64,000 bases of DNA from Leptoclinus maculatus (Eukaryota; Chordata; Actinopteri; Perciformes; Stichaeidae), in NCBI GenBank assembly GCA_032191485.1, contig JAVDOI010000003.1:1364001-1428000 (forward strand), given 5' to 3'. Both the position numbers and the translations under genes were made by a program. Below the pieces are notes generated by a model that was not told the origin of the DNA, did no database searches, and saw only the letters and a list, made by a program, of their open reading frames with translations. Below, one piece after another: positions 45,875 to 56,215 of this stretch; position 1 is the stretch's first letter; each line of letters begins with the position of its first letter.

Positions 45875-46381
45875 TTATTTTTGTTTCCCCTGAAGTAAAG
45901 TTCCAGCTACTGCACTCATGCCCTCCTTGACAACCTCTCCATCAGTGAATGGCTTTTTATGTTGACCCAAAATCCAAGCAACTTTCAGGGAACATTCGTA
46001 AGCACGTCGTTGGGCAGTGAATGAATTTGTTAATATTCTGGTGGAACGTTCATATTGGGCTCTTAAATGGTTTATTTTCTGTGCCCTCAGTTCGGATTGG
46101 AGTGGGTATGTTTGGTCTCGTTTCACATTGGCACTTTGAATAATGGCCACGGTATCTGAGCATATGAGACAGAGTGGTTTAGTAGCGCCAGCAGGAAGAA
46201 TGAACAAATACGAGTCCGTCCATTCTTTGTTAAAGCTGTTTTCGAGGTCCACCTTTCTCTTTTTAGAGCACGCCATGTTAACTTGATTATCCGATTTACT
46301 CACTTCTCTCACTGCTCTCGCTCCGTCTCCCGCCTGTCTGCGTAATCTCACTTGACTCACGATGCATTTTGGAATAAACAT
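45875..46381 (-). pseudogene. hAT transposase N-terminal fragment, copy 1
   Basis: The frame includes KRKVDLENSFNKEWTDSYLF and PLCLICSDTVAIIQSANVKR, the start of a BED zinc finger. After a small deletion the finger's two His residues are lost and the frame continues QTYPLQSELRAQKI and KKPFTDGEVVKEGM. This layout is known from Charlie-type transposases and their domesticated relatives such as GTF2IRD2. The catalytic and dimerisation regions are missing, so it cannot transpose DNA. Confidence 0.75.
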
Positions 46382-46622
46382 TCGATTGGCTGAGTAGCGT
46401 CACGTGAGATTATTTACAATGTATGTAATTGGTCGGTGTGTTTCCTGAACTGCTGAATGAGTGCCGTAAAGGCCAGAAAAGCTGCGCAGGTTAAAACAGA
46501 AGCGCTCCGCCAAAATGTATAATTCTCAATTATCCATCAATTATACGTCCGGGTCCGGATAGGACAGCGTCTGGGTCCGGATCCGGACCGCGTTCCGCCT
46601 ATTGGCGACCCCTGCTCTATAC

Positions 46623-47397
46623 AATGGTACTTTGGTATTGTGGTTAGTTTAACACCACATCATAACTACTTGTAATGCAAACACAGAAAAGTGGTGGAAG
46701 TCCATTAGCCAAACCGTGTATAAAGTCTGAGTGAGGATTGTTCAGGGTGCTCTAATGTTTAAGCTACTTTTTTAGGGGTTTTGTTTTGCTTTTACTATTT
46801 TGCTTCTTTGTGTTTTGGAGATTTTTTTGAGTGAGTTCCTCTATTCAACCCAAACCAGATCCAGTTATTCTAGTTCAACAGGCTAACTGAACAGAACAGA
46901 AGTGTTGAACGTACTGTATTTCTGGCATGAGATGTTAAACTTTACCAACTTTCAACCAACACTCATTGTTCTTGCTCTTTGTTTCCGTAATGGAATTTTT
47001 TCTGGATCCCGGATCCCAAGATTCTGTCTTTGCACCAGTTCAAGATAATGAGTAACTCACTTTCTCTCTCTTACTAAACACTCTCCAGTGTTTAAAGCAC
47101 TGGCTTCCCCTCATTACCGAAAGACAAAAAGTTGACTTTGTGCTTTATTCAACAGAAATTACCACCACAGTTTCTCTCTTTGTGTCACTGCTGCTGTTGG
47201 TTTGTGTCCAGACAGATGCTCTTGTAGGTGAAATTGCAGAGTCAGTGAGAGTGGATGGAGCTTTCAGAGTTCTCGGAACACCTAAAGGGACTGTTCTGGC
47301 TCATGAACGGGGAGAAGGATGCCTTTTTTTATAATGCATGCCAGTCTGGATTATTTTTTTTTGTCACAGCACCAAACAGCAAACAGCAGAAACAAAC
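46623..47397. other. gabrr2 intron, no feature
   Basis: No exon or element boundary recognised. The frame at 47140-47334 has no supporting features. Confidence 0.5.
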
Positions 47398-47606
47398 CTG
47401 AGAACGTGCCCGCTCTCGCATCTTGCGCTCCCGGCGGTCCTGCACGGTGGACAGGTAGTTGACGGCGGCGTACTCCAACACGGACAAGAAGACAAAGACG
47501 AAGCTGACCCAAAGGTAAATGTCCACCGCCTTGATGTAGGACACCCGGGGCATGGACGCATTCACTCCGGTGATGATGGTGGACATGGTCAGCACTGTGG
47601 TGATGC
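47398..47606 (-). CDS. gabrr2: GABA-A receptor rho2-like subunit, M2-M3 exon
   Basis: 209 bp between a GTGTCCAG acceptor and a CAG/GTTTG donor. After completing a split Gly codon it encodes 69 residues. ITTVLTMSTIITGVNASMPR is the pore-lining M2 helix and the M2-M3 loop. VSYIKAVDIYLWVSFVFVFL with SVLEYAAVNYL covers the loop end and M3. A basic cytoplasmic start (RRERKMRERARSQ) follows. Thr occupies 6' and Leu 9' of M2. All residues expected of a rho pore are present. It joins in phase to 49590 upstream and 43212 downstream. Confidence 0.95.
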
Positions 47607-49049
47607 CTGGACACAAGATACACAACAAAATTCTAGTTATACTAAAGTGAACTGCAGGTTGGAAATGTGTTTGAATCTGGGTTTGTCTATTTTTACTTTC
47701 ACAGTATAGTTTCATGGTTTGCTCTGGATCAGGAAGCAGACCCAGTGTTGGGCAGCTGGAGCAATAACATGACCACTTATACAGTATGATGCAATGTGGT
47801 CCAACAGCCTGCAATGAATGTGAAGGACCCAGTCAGCACGGTGCAGATGAGATGGTATCAGTAGGGCTTTTTAAGAGCTTTTACTAAAGTAAAAGCAGTT
47901 AAACCACAGTGTAGAAATTACTTAGTTACAAGTAAGTCAAGTGTACTTTATTTTTCAATTTTCAACAGGTTTGATGAAAAGACAAAACACAATAATACGT
48001 CTCCTTCTGACTCCCCTACTCTGTATGTGGCTCTCAGCTCCAAGCCTATTGGTTCCTATTGAAGACAGACATCTTTAAAAACAATTAACAATTAAGTCCC
48101 TGTAGTTTGTAGCCGGAGAAAATAGAGCATTTGTTGGGGACTATTTTCAGCGGCGGATTAATACTCATTTAGTACTCTAGTGATTTGTGGCAGCAGGACG
48201 GTGTATGTGGGATTGAGATCTAAGTGGGATTGGGATATAATTATATATTGGCAATAACCGAAGAGAAAAAACAACACAGACTGCAGTACAGACTTGTAAA
48301 ACTATCCCATTCTATTAGCTGAATTTAACAAGAGCGATGACATGAGCCATGAGAGGATCTCAGCGAGGGGTAAAAAACAGACGCCTGTACAACAAGCACA
48401 GCAACAGCCCCAATACAGAAAATAACTCAAAAGAAAAGTGAGAGTGGGAGGTTTGTGTGTGCATGTGTGTGTTCCCGACTGGTGGAGCCAGCGTTCATCT
48501 TTTCACAGACAGATTTTCCTCAGGCACGCACAATCTCTTTAAAGCTCCTTCTTCTGCTACCAAAGACACATTTTTCTTCTTTAACGTAGATCTAATCTCA
48601 ATTGCATTTAAAGGAAATCATCCTGGGATTGTCTTTTTACCAGATGATATTTAAAGCTCAATGTCTGTCTTTTAACTTGACACAAGTCATTGAAAGCCCT
48701 GCGCGTCTCAAACACAGACATCTAGACGAATCAACGCTTATCAATCTTTTCATTTACCAATACGCTCTAAGCCATCACTGTGTGGTTGGCAAAGCCTCGC
48801 GTTGTTCTGAACAGGAATCTCAATTACTGTAGCAAGCTTTGGACCTTGCTTGTTTTAGTTATTTGATGAACAAACTGGCTTCATTTCCAACTGCGTAATT
48901 GCAGCACTGCTTCCATTAAAAAAGCCAAAAGCAATTATTATTTACCACTGTTCAAATAACCCTAGGAAGTTTTGGCATACTATAAAGTCTCTGTCTGCCA
49001 ACTCGTGCCTCCCAATATTGTTGTTGACTGCAAGTCATACCTCCAGTAG
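47607..49049. other. gabrr2 intron, no feature
   Basis: No exon or transposon end recognised. Short frames at 48457-48832 have no family resemblance. Confidence 0.5.
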
Positions 49050-49580
49050 CTACACTTTCTCTTTTACACATTTCTTTCTGAGGGACGTTTGAAACGGCCT
49101 TAAAGGATCTAGACCCTACATCGACCGGCCCTAACAATATCCCCACTATCTTCTTACAACTGACTGCAGATATTATAACTGAACCAGTGGCACACGTTTG
49201 TGATCTCTCTATACAAGACAATGTCATACCTGATGTCTGGAAAACTGTCGGAGATCCCATAGTCCCATTTACAAGCTCTCGATTTTAGTTCAGGTCTGTG
49301 TAAGGCTGGTGAATGACCAAACTAAGGGATACATGTGCTTGAACATTTTATTTTCTCATCAGTCTGGATTTAGTTAGCAGCACAACACAAGATCTGCTGC
49401 ATTTGAAGTAATAAATGACATTGTGGAAGCCTTGGATGCCAAGAACTATTGCACTGCCCTTTTTATTCATTACGCCAGAGATCATCAGATATAGGCCTGT
49501 CAGATCAAGCTGCAGGTTCATTCTCAAATTACCCTTCCAATCATAAGCAATGTGTGCAGTTCAGTGGTCTCTCCTCTTTT
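49050..49580 (+). pseudogene. Decayed L2-like LINE reverse transcriptase
   Basis: Three reading frames give, in order, STGPNNIPTIFLQLTADIIT, IQDNVIPDVWKT, then HQSGF-like sequence, FEVINDIVEALDAKNYCTAL, and finally GLSDQAAGSFSNYPSN with CVQFSGLSS. These are consecutive RT blocks of a plus-strand L2-like LINE, but the catalytic YADD region is absent. The homology ends about 10 bp from the gabrr2 exon boundary at 49590. Confidence 0.6.
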
Positions 49581-49589
49581 TTTTCTCAC

Positions 49590-49742
49590 CCAGGGACACT
49601 CTGGCCGGCACAGCCCGGCGGTCGATCCAGAATGACACCCACGAGAGCATCACCATAAGCGTGGCGGGAAAGTATGTCTGCAGCAGGAAGAAGAAGATGT
49701 GGCGTCGCAGCGTGAAGTTGATGTAGAGACGATTGTACCAGC
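49590..49742 (-). CDS. gabrr2: GABA-A receptor rho2-like subunit, M1 exon
   Basis: 153 bp between a TGATTTCAG acceptor and a CTGG/GTGAG donor; 153 bp is the length usual for this rho exon. It completes a Gly codon and encodes WYNRLYINFTLRRHIFFFLL (end of the agonist-binding loop C and start of M1), QTYFPATLMVMLSWVSFWID (M1), and RRAVPARVSLG leading into M2. Ser at M2 position 2' is a rho2 trait, whereas rho1 has Pro. The Tyr after Trp-Tyr-Asn belongs to the aromatic binding box. Confidence 0.95.
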
Positions 49743-50316
49743 CTGAAATCACAGCAGGAGACGCTCAAAGATTTAACAGTGTAGAAACAGGTTAATACAA
49801 AACGTTTCACATTTCACACATCATGAGGTTTGATTTTCTGCATTTAAGATATGTGCTTACTAACTAGGGATTTAATTTGCAAAGACTTGTGCCCTCTCAG
49901 TGTATGTTCCCTCTCAAAGTAGAACTATGAGGCTGGATGTTACAGGGACTGTGATACATGTATATGCAGATCCCACTCTTCTGATTGCATGAAGTGGGTT
50001 CAACCTTTTTTTACTCTTTAATGCATACGATGGTTTATAGTACGACGTTTTCCTTAAAATGAGATTTGAAAAAACACAATTATCGCATTGCTTACAACAT
50101 CGAAATATATTGAGTGGCGACCTCGGTATCTCGGGACCAATCGTACCAAAACTCAGCCCTAATATCACCCTAAACAGAGTATGTAGAATCCTTATTATTA
50201 GTATAAAATGTGATAAATTGAATGATGTAATGATGTCAAACCGCAAAGAGTCCTGAAAATGCGCTGGAGCCAGATCTATGACCTTTGACCTCTAATATAT
50301 AAAAAGTATACATCAA

Positions 50317-50317
<1 letters not shown>
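49743..50317. other. gabrr2 intron, no feature
   Basis: No exon or element end recognised. Confidence 0.45.
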
Positions 50318-50355
<38 letters not shown>

Positions 50356-50565
50356 TAAACTTTATTTATCCCCAGGGGGAAATTTTTTTGTAGCAGCAGC
50401 AAGTTACAGAGTAGAATAAAATATGAAGTATGGAAATGCACAATATATACAGTACAATAAAATAGCAGAGCAGATATTGAATTGAAGAAATAGAATAAAA
50501 AATAAGATAAAATAGAATAAAATAAAAATGCACAGTATATACAATGAATTAGAATGGTATCAAAT

Positions 50566-50775
50566 GAACAACTAGGTAAACTAACCAAACTGAACAGTAG
50601 TGCAAGGATCATGGTATTAAATGAACTAGGTAAACTAACCAAACTGAACAGTAGTGCAAGGATCATGGTATTAAATGAACTAGGTAAACTAACCAAACTG
50701 AACAGTAGTGCAAGGATCATGGTATTAAATTAACTAGGTAAACTAAACAAACTGAACAGTAGTGCAAGGATCACC
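50566..50775 (-). repeat. Four tandem 54-57-bp units in the LINE 3' UTR
   Basis: Each unit has AACTAGGTAAACTAACCAAA, CTGAACAGTAGTGCAAGGAT and a CATGG or CACC end. Related units occur in the plus-strand copy at 26262. Confidence 0.8.
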
Positions 50776-50799
50776 AACAACAGCAAGCAAGTGTTGTAG

Positions 50800-51490
50800 T
50801 CATTTGAAGGATGATGATCTGGCCAGAGGTGATTTATTATACAGTGTTATAGCAGAGGGCAGGAATGTTCTCCTGTATCTTTCCTTGTGACAGCGGAGCT
50901 GGATCAGTCTGTTGGAGAAAGTGCTCCTCTGTCCCTGCAGTAGATGGTGGAGAGGGTGATCCGGGTTATCCAATATGGATAATAGTTTCTTCAGTGACCT
51001 CCTCTCCACCACCTGTTCCAGATTGTCTTGTTTGCAGCCAATGATGGAGCCGGCCTTCTTAACTAGTTTGTTAAGTCTGTTGGTGTCTCCGGCTCCAATG
51101 CTGCTCCCCCAGCAGACTACGGAGAAGTACAGTGCACTGGCCACAACAGACTGGTAGAACATCTCCAATATCTTGCTGCACACGTCGAAGGATCGAAGTT
51201 TCCTCAGGAAAAAGAGTCGACTCATCCCCTTCTTGTACACAGCGTTGATGTTGGCCTTCCAGTTAAGTCTGTTGTCGATGGAGACACCCAGGTACTTGTA
51301 CTCCTCCACCATGTCCACGTCCTCTCCCAGAACTCTCAGCGGTTGTGGAGCCGTCGGCTTGTAGGTGTAAATGTAGGTGACACATTTGATTTTTGTCTGA
51401 ATTAGTCCATATATATAAAGAAACCAAGGAGGATTAGTTTGTCTGGAGGGGATACACAATGGTGCAGCAGGGAGCATGTGGTGGTATATT
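50800..51490 (-). pseudogene. RT C-terminal region of the Rex1-like LINE
   Basis: The frame reads VEEYKYLGVSIDNRLNWKAN, RLFFLRKLRSFDVCSKILEM, FYQSVVASALYFSVVCWGSS, DTNRLNKLVKKAGSIIGCKQ, LLSILDNPDHPLHHLLQGQR and CHKERYRRTFLPSAI. This is the thumb and C-terminal domain that follows the YADD motif. The palm and endonuclease are missing through 5' truncation. The surviving frame has no stop. Confidence 0.7.
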
Positions 51491-52380
51491 CCCATTGGCT
51501 AAAAGTGGAGTCTATATTTCAATATAAAGTATACTCAATAAAGGACTATTTAGCTATTCGGCTGGATGTGGTGAGTACAGTTCTGAATTGTTGTCCGTAA
51601 AGTAATTTAAAGTCTTTTTATGGGAGTGCATTTGCTCTCTCACCCTTATCTTTAGAGACGTTTACTTCTCACAATTAATTCATCGAATTCAAGTAACATT
51701 TAAAAAAAAAGACTTTCAAGACTCACTTCAATCCCCTTGCTTGTCCTAACTGATCAATTTGATGCTTTTATATGGAGCAGTTTCTAACTTTTGTTTGGAT
51801 AAATAGGGATATGTATATCAATCTTTACTCACTTACTTTGCGTCATGTCATTGAGTGCATGTGTCAATACCCTTTGAATCCCTGGACATCATTTGTCGGG
51901 GCCTTCCAGGAGTCTCGGTTGGGTTTGGCCATAAGAGCGACTTGGTTAGGTTTAGATAAAGGTCACAGTTTGGGTTAAAATAAGTTAGTTTTTTAAGGTT
52001 AGGGAAACATTGTGGTATGTTTTACAATTTGGTTGACCCATCTATTCACCCTGACCCCCCCTACGTGCACCTTGTAACAATAACGCCACCTAATTTCCTT
52101 CTTTGCTTGATTATAATTCCAACGGCTGCTAAAGGGCTTTTCCTCTTGACTCAAATTCCATTGTCCAGCAGCACTAAATATATAACATTTGTCCTGAAGG
52201 TAGAGCTGGAGGAAAGGTCACGGGGTCAAAGAAGCCTATTCGGTGGCTGTAGGCCTGAGCCTTGAAAACAGAGATAACTGCAGCTGTGATTCATTCGGAC
52301 AAAATAATTGTTATTCACATCATGATGTTGTGCACAAGCATCATTTATTAATTATTTTATATCAGCACATAGTTAGTCCT
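51491..52380. other. gabrr2 intron, no feature
   Basis: No coding signal or transposon end recognised. Confidence 0.45.
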
Positions 52381-52406
52381 GTGTGTGTGTGTGTGTGTGT
52401 GTGTGT
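52381..52406. repeat. (GT)n microsatellite at a splice donor
   Basis: On the minus strand, the gabrr2 donor GTACAC runs straight into this (AC)n tract. Confidence 0.85.
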
Positions 52407-52408
52407 AC

Positions 52409-52549
52409 CTGTGCTGCTGTAGAAGGCCAAGCGAGACGTGGTGTGGAACTTCTGGATGAGGAACTGTGACAAGGAGATGCGATCATCAGTGCTGAGAGAC
52501 TCATCGCCGCTTTTCCAGTACAGCATCAGGTCTTCATCCGTGTAGGCAT
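52409..52549 (-). CDS. gabrr2: GABA-A receptor rho2-like subunit, ligand-binding exon
   Basis: 141 bp between a TTTTGCAG acceptor and an ACAG/GTAC donor. It encodes (Y)AYTDEDLMLYWKSGDESLST, then DDRISLSQFLIQKFHTTSRL and AFYSSTG. This is the extracellular segment between the Cys-loop and loop C. The Tyr and Thr in FYSSTG correspond to GABA-contacting residues of rho receptors. The preceding exon, with the Cys-loop, was not found before 64,000, so the upstream intron exceeds 11 kb. Confidence 0.93.
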
Positions 52550-53789
52550 CTGCAAAACACCACACCGCCCAATCAAATAGAGTCTCAGTCACTTCCAGCG
52601 ATGAATTATCATCAAAAAACAAAAAACATGCGCCCGATAATCAGAAGTGTATACTATTTTCATTTTGACCTGCTCACATGTCTTCCATGGTTGCTATGTG
52701 TTTATGTGTGAACGTGATGGGAGATGATGAATAAGCACTTCTTTAAAACATTCAAAGTTAATTAAACTTCTGTTAATATTCATTTCATTGTTAGGAAACA
52801 AAGGAATGAAAATGAATTGTTATTTTTACAGTTTATTGTTCAACACATCATTACATTTGATATACTATATTAAGTATTTGCTAATGATAAGCAGATCTTT
52901 TGTAACAAATCTATAAACATTACATAGATAGATGGAACAGATGTTTGTAACACTTGTTAATGGTTAATAATTGGTTTTTAACCCTTTTAAAAAATATTTC
53001 TGGATGGCTTTTATAAAGTTTCAGTTGATGATTGTAATACCATAAATGGTCAATATATACTTTGTAAAGCATCTATACAATATTAAGATAGATAGTTAAT
53101 ACTTTGACAATGGTTAATAACTGGTTTGTAAACCATTTATAAACTGATTTATAGCCTAATACTTTGATAAAGGCTGTGTAGTCGTGCATCTTTAAACATT
53201 ATTTGGGTGGCCATTATAATCATCAGTTACAACTTAGTTATGAATCATGTGTCAATCATTCACAGAAAACTGAATATAGTATTACTGTTAATATATAGTT
53301 TAATGTGTAATTACAATGTTATTGTTATTGGCTCTTATCAGCTGTGATATAATGTACACACCGACCAAATACATGCATTGTAAACTATCTCACGTGATGC
53401 TACTCGGCCAATTATATATATGTTATCATAAAGTGTTACCATTAAAAGAGTGTTAAGCACGACAAGTGCATTTAAGTTGTAATTCTACCTCTGCTTTGTC
53501 TGTCACTGGTGAGTGACAACCCTACTAGAGCCCCTACTAAAACACCTCAATACAACCAGCCTCACTATGGCATAGCTCACCATTAAGCTTATTAGCTCAA
53601 CAACAAGGAAGCTATTCTGCCGTAAAATAGCGTCCTCAACGAAAATGAAAGATCTCTGGTTGGCTTGTTTGTGTGTGTGAGGGATGGAAGGAGAGAGAGA
53701 CAGCAGCAGCTGTGCTCAGCGTGGATCTGAGAAAAATACAGAAAAGGCCTGGGGAGGTGTTCCAGGGAGACTCCTGCTGTGGTGTGAGC
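52550..53789. other. gabrr2 intron, AT-rich repeat debris
   Basis: AATGGTTAATAA(T/C)TGG recurs, and CATAAAGTGTTACCA near 53430 resembles the end of common fish MITEs. 53355-53415 is a reversed relative of a segment of the BED-finger hAT copies. Confidence 0.4.
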
Positions 53790-54153
53790 CAGGGGAGGAG
53801 AGGAGAGGAGAGGAGAGGAGAGGAGAGGAGAGGAGAGGAGAGGAGAGGAGAGGCCAGGGGAGGAGAGGAGAGGAGAGGAGAGGCCAGGCCAGGAGAGGAG
53901 AGGAGAGGGGAGGAGAGGCCAGGGGAGGAGAGGAGAGGGGAGGAGAGGCCAGGAGAGGAGAGGAGAGGAGAGGGGAGGAGAGGCCAGGGGAGGAGAGGAG
54001 AGGGGAGGAGAGGCCAGGGGAGGAGAGGAGAGGGGAGGAGAGGAGAGGGGAGGAGAGGCCAGGGGAGGAGAGGAGAGGAGAGGAAAGGGGAGGAGAGGCC
54101 AGGGGAGGAGAGGAGAGGGGAGGAGAGGAGAGGGGAGGAGAGGCCAGGGGAGG
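53790..54153. repeat. GGAGA/GGGGAGGAGAGGCCA array 1
   Basis: A purine-only plus-strand array of GAGGA pentamers with regular GGCCAGGGGAGGAG interruptions. It abuts the 3' end of the first Tx1-type LINE. Long frames across it are artefacts of the repeat. Confidence 0.9.
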
Positions 54154-54213
54154 TTTTAGGTTTTTAAAATCCCTTTATTTCACTATTGCAGTGAAAACAG
54201 AAACACTCTAAAC

Positions 54214-55511
54214 CAGGGGTCTTCAATTAAAATTCCAAAAGGTCCAGATTGAGAAAATCTCCTCGGGCAAAGGTCCGGAACATTACAATATCTAACTCGC
54301 GCCACTTAGTGCCATATATATATATATTATATATATATATATATATTCAAGAAGTCTAGTAGTAGTAACGTCTCTGTGTAGTCAACAACTGTCAAATCAA
54401 ATAAAGAAAGTACACATCAATTATATTTTAACAATTATTATTCTCAGTTTTCAAAATTTAACTGGATGGATTATAAATAATACATAGAAATACATAAATA
54501 AATGTTCTTCTCTCATTTCAAGTAAAATAATGGCTCCATCTAAAAATAAAATACACAAAAAAGAACTTTTGAAAAACTTATCTTAAAGAAAGTGCTTGAT
54601 TTTAGAAAGATGAGCCTTGTGTCTGAGGCTGCTGACAGGTATTTGCTTGATTTTTTCACATAACTCTTCTTTTTGTTTCCCCTGAAGTAAAGTTCCAGCT
54701 ACTACACTCATGCCCTCCTTGACAACCTCTCCATCAGTGAATGGCTTTTTATGTTGACCCAAAATCCAAGCAACTTTCAGGGAACATTCGTAAGCACGTT
54801 GTTAGGCAGTGAATGAATTTGTTAATATTCTGGTGGAACGTTCATATTGGGCTCTTAAATCGTTTATTTTCTGTGCCCTCAGTTCGGATTGGAGTGGGTA
54901 TGTTTGGTCTCGTAGTGGCGTTTCACATTGGCGCTTTGAATAATGGCCACGGTATCTGAGCATATGAGACAGAGTGGTTTAGTAGCGCCAGCAGGAAGAA
55001 TGAACAAATACGAGTCCGTCCATTCTTTGTTAAAGCTGTTTTCGAGGTCCACCTTTCTCTTTTTAGAGCACGCCATGTTAACTTGATTATCCGATTTACT
55101 CACTTCTCTCACTGCTGGGTCAATACTGACATCCCAGATGGGATGTCAGTATTGACTGCTATCTCACTGCTTCTCTCTCACTTCTTCTCTCTCACTGCTT
55201 CTCTCTCACTGCTCTCGCTCCGTCTCCCGCCTGTCTGCGTGATCTCACTCGACTCACGATGCATTTTGGAATAAACATTCGATTGGCTGAGTAGCATCAC
55301 GTGAGATTATTTACAATGCATGTAATTGGTCGGTGTGTTTCCTGAAGTGCTGAATGAGTGCCGTAAAGGCCGGAAAAGCTGCGCAGGTTAAAACAGAAGC
55401 GCTCCGCCAAAATGTATAATTCTCAATTATCCATCAATTATACGCCCGGGTCCGGATAGGACAGCGTCTGGGTCCGGATCCGGACCGCGGTCCGCCTATT
55501 GGCGACCCCTG
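54214..55511 (-). mobile_element. BED-finger hAT (Charlie-like) copy 2
   Basis: It begins CAGGGGTCTTCAATTAAAAT and ends GGCGACCCCTG. CTCTAAAC flanks it at 54206-54213 and 55512-55519. Without it the LINE A 3' UTR reads through. It differs from copy 1 by a longer 54350-54425 segment and by a palindromic insertion at 55115-55156. Confidence 0.92.
54879..55112 (-). pseudogene. hAT transposase BED-finger fragment, copy 2
   Basis: The frame encodes MACSKKRKVDLENSFNKEWT and PLCLICSDTVAIIQSANVKR followed by HYETKH, a complete BED-type finger (C-x2-C with H-x4-H). It then shifts frame and ends. Further downstream, the region equal to copy 1's C-terminal part is out of frame. This copy keeps the finger that copy 1 lost. 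Confidence 0.75.
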
Positions 55512-55618
55512 CTCTAAACCATCACTTGAAAAACAGAAAATCAATCAAATAAAATAAAATAACCAAAATAAAGCACCAAAGAACAAAAAATCACAATCAA
55601 TTACAATAATCAATATGT

Positions 55619-56215
55619 TCAGAAGTTCACCACCAGTTCTCCACCAGCACCCACTGAGCATAAAATGCTCCCAGTAGTCCATCTGTCCCTGAAAGCCTGT
55701 ACATTGTCCACCGTCTGGTAGTAGGCGTGTTCCACCCTGAGTCGGGCTTTCAACAGTCCCTCCAGAACGTTCACCGGATCCTCACTACCGGCACCCTGAG
55801 CCCGATTCTTCCGTGTCAGCCAGATGGCCAACTTGGCAGAACCAGACAAAAAGTTCACCAGTGTGTGAACAGCCTTCTTTTTTGAGCAGTATTTTGGACC
55901 GAAGATGAACAAAATGAAAGAAAAGACCTCTCCAAGACCCTGAAACCATCTTTTCAACCGTTCAAAGAGTGCTGAGAGCCGAGGACACTGAACAAACAAG
56001 TGTTCCAGGGTCTCAGTCTGACAGCAGAAAGAACACTCCTCCCCAATGTGTGGATCCAGGTGTGCCCGGTATCTGTTGGTGGCTATAGCTCCATGTACAA
56101 CCCTCCACTGGAGGTCTGCTGTCCGTTTTTCAACGGGCAGCTTGTACATGCACCTCCAGCTGCCTTTCGGGGAAAACTCTGGGCCAAAGAACTCGGCCCA
56201 CCTCGACTCCTTCAA
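55619..56215 (-). pseudogene. ORF2 C-terminal domain of LINE A
   Basis: The frame holds GSWRCMYKLPVEKRTADLQW, RVVHGAIATNRYRAHLDPHI and CSFCCQTETLEHLFVQC, a CCHC finger (C-x2-C-x7-H-x4-C) typical of Tx1/L1-type ORF2 tails. It continues to VGAGGELVVNF and a stop at 55619. A frameshift around 56200 separates it from the RT frame. Confidence 0.8.

Larger units (their letters stand above)
45474..46614 (-). mobile_element. BED-finger hAT (Charlie-like) copy 1
   Basis: The 1,141-bp element begins CAGGGGTTTTCAATTAAAAT and ends GGCGACCCCTG. CTCTATAC flanks it on both sides (45466-45473 and 46615-46622). The interior is a deletion derivative keeping the N-terminal part of the transposase. An AT dinucleotide array occupies 45575-45640. 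It is homologous to copy 2 at 54214-55511. Confidence 0.92.
50318..51490 (-). mobile_element. Rex1-like LINE, 5'-truncated
   Basis: On the minus strand an RT C-terminal ORF is followed by a 3' UTR with four tandem units. Then come an AT-rich stretch, CCCCCTGGGGATAAATAAAG, and a TAGA/TCTA tetranucleotide tail (50318-50353). The TATCTATC-type tail and this RT C-terminus suggest Rex1. The 5' edge is approximate. Confidence 0.7.

Noticed and set aside
49914..50246. 110-codon minus-strand frame near gabrr2 exons
   Set aside because: No similarity to rho subunits, and the exon phases already join without it.
50313..50720. 135-codon minus-strand frame with repeated LALLFSLVSLPSSFNTMI
   Set aside because: It is a readthrough of the LINE 3' UTR tandem units and the TAGA tail, not a protein-coding gene.
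53673..54211. Two long plus-strand frames rich in Glu, Gly and Arg
   Set aside because: They are translations of the GGAGA array in two frames, with no start context or flanking domain.
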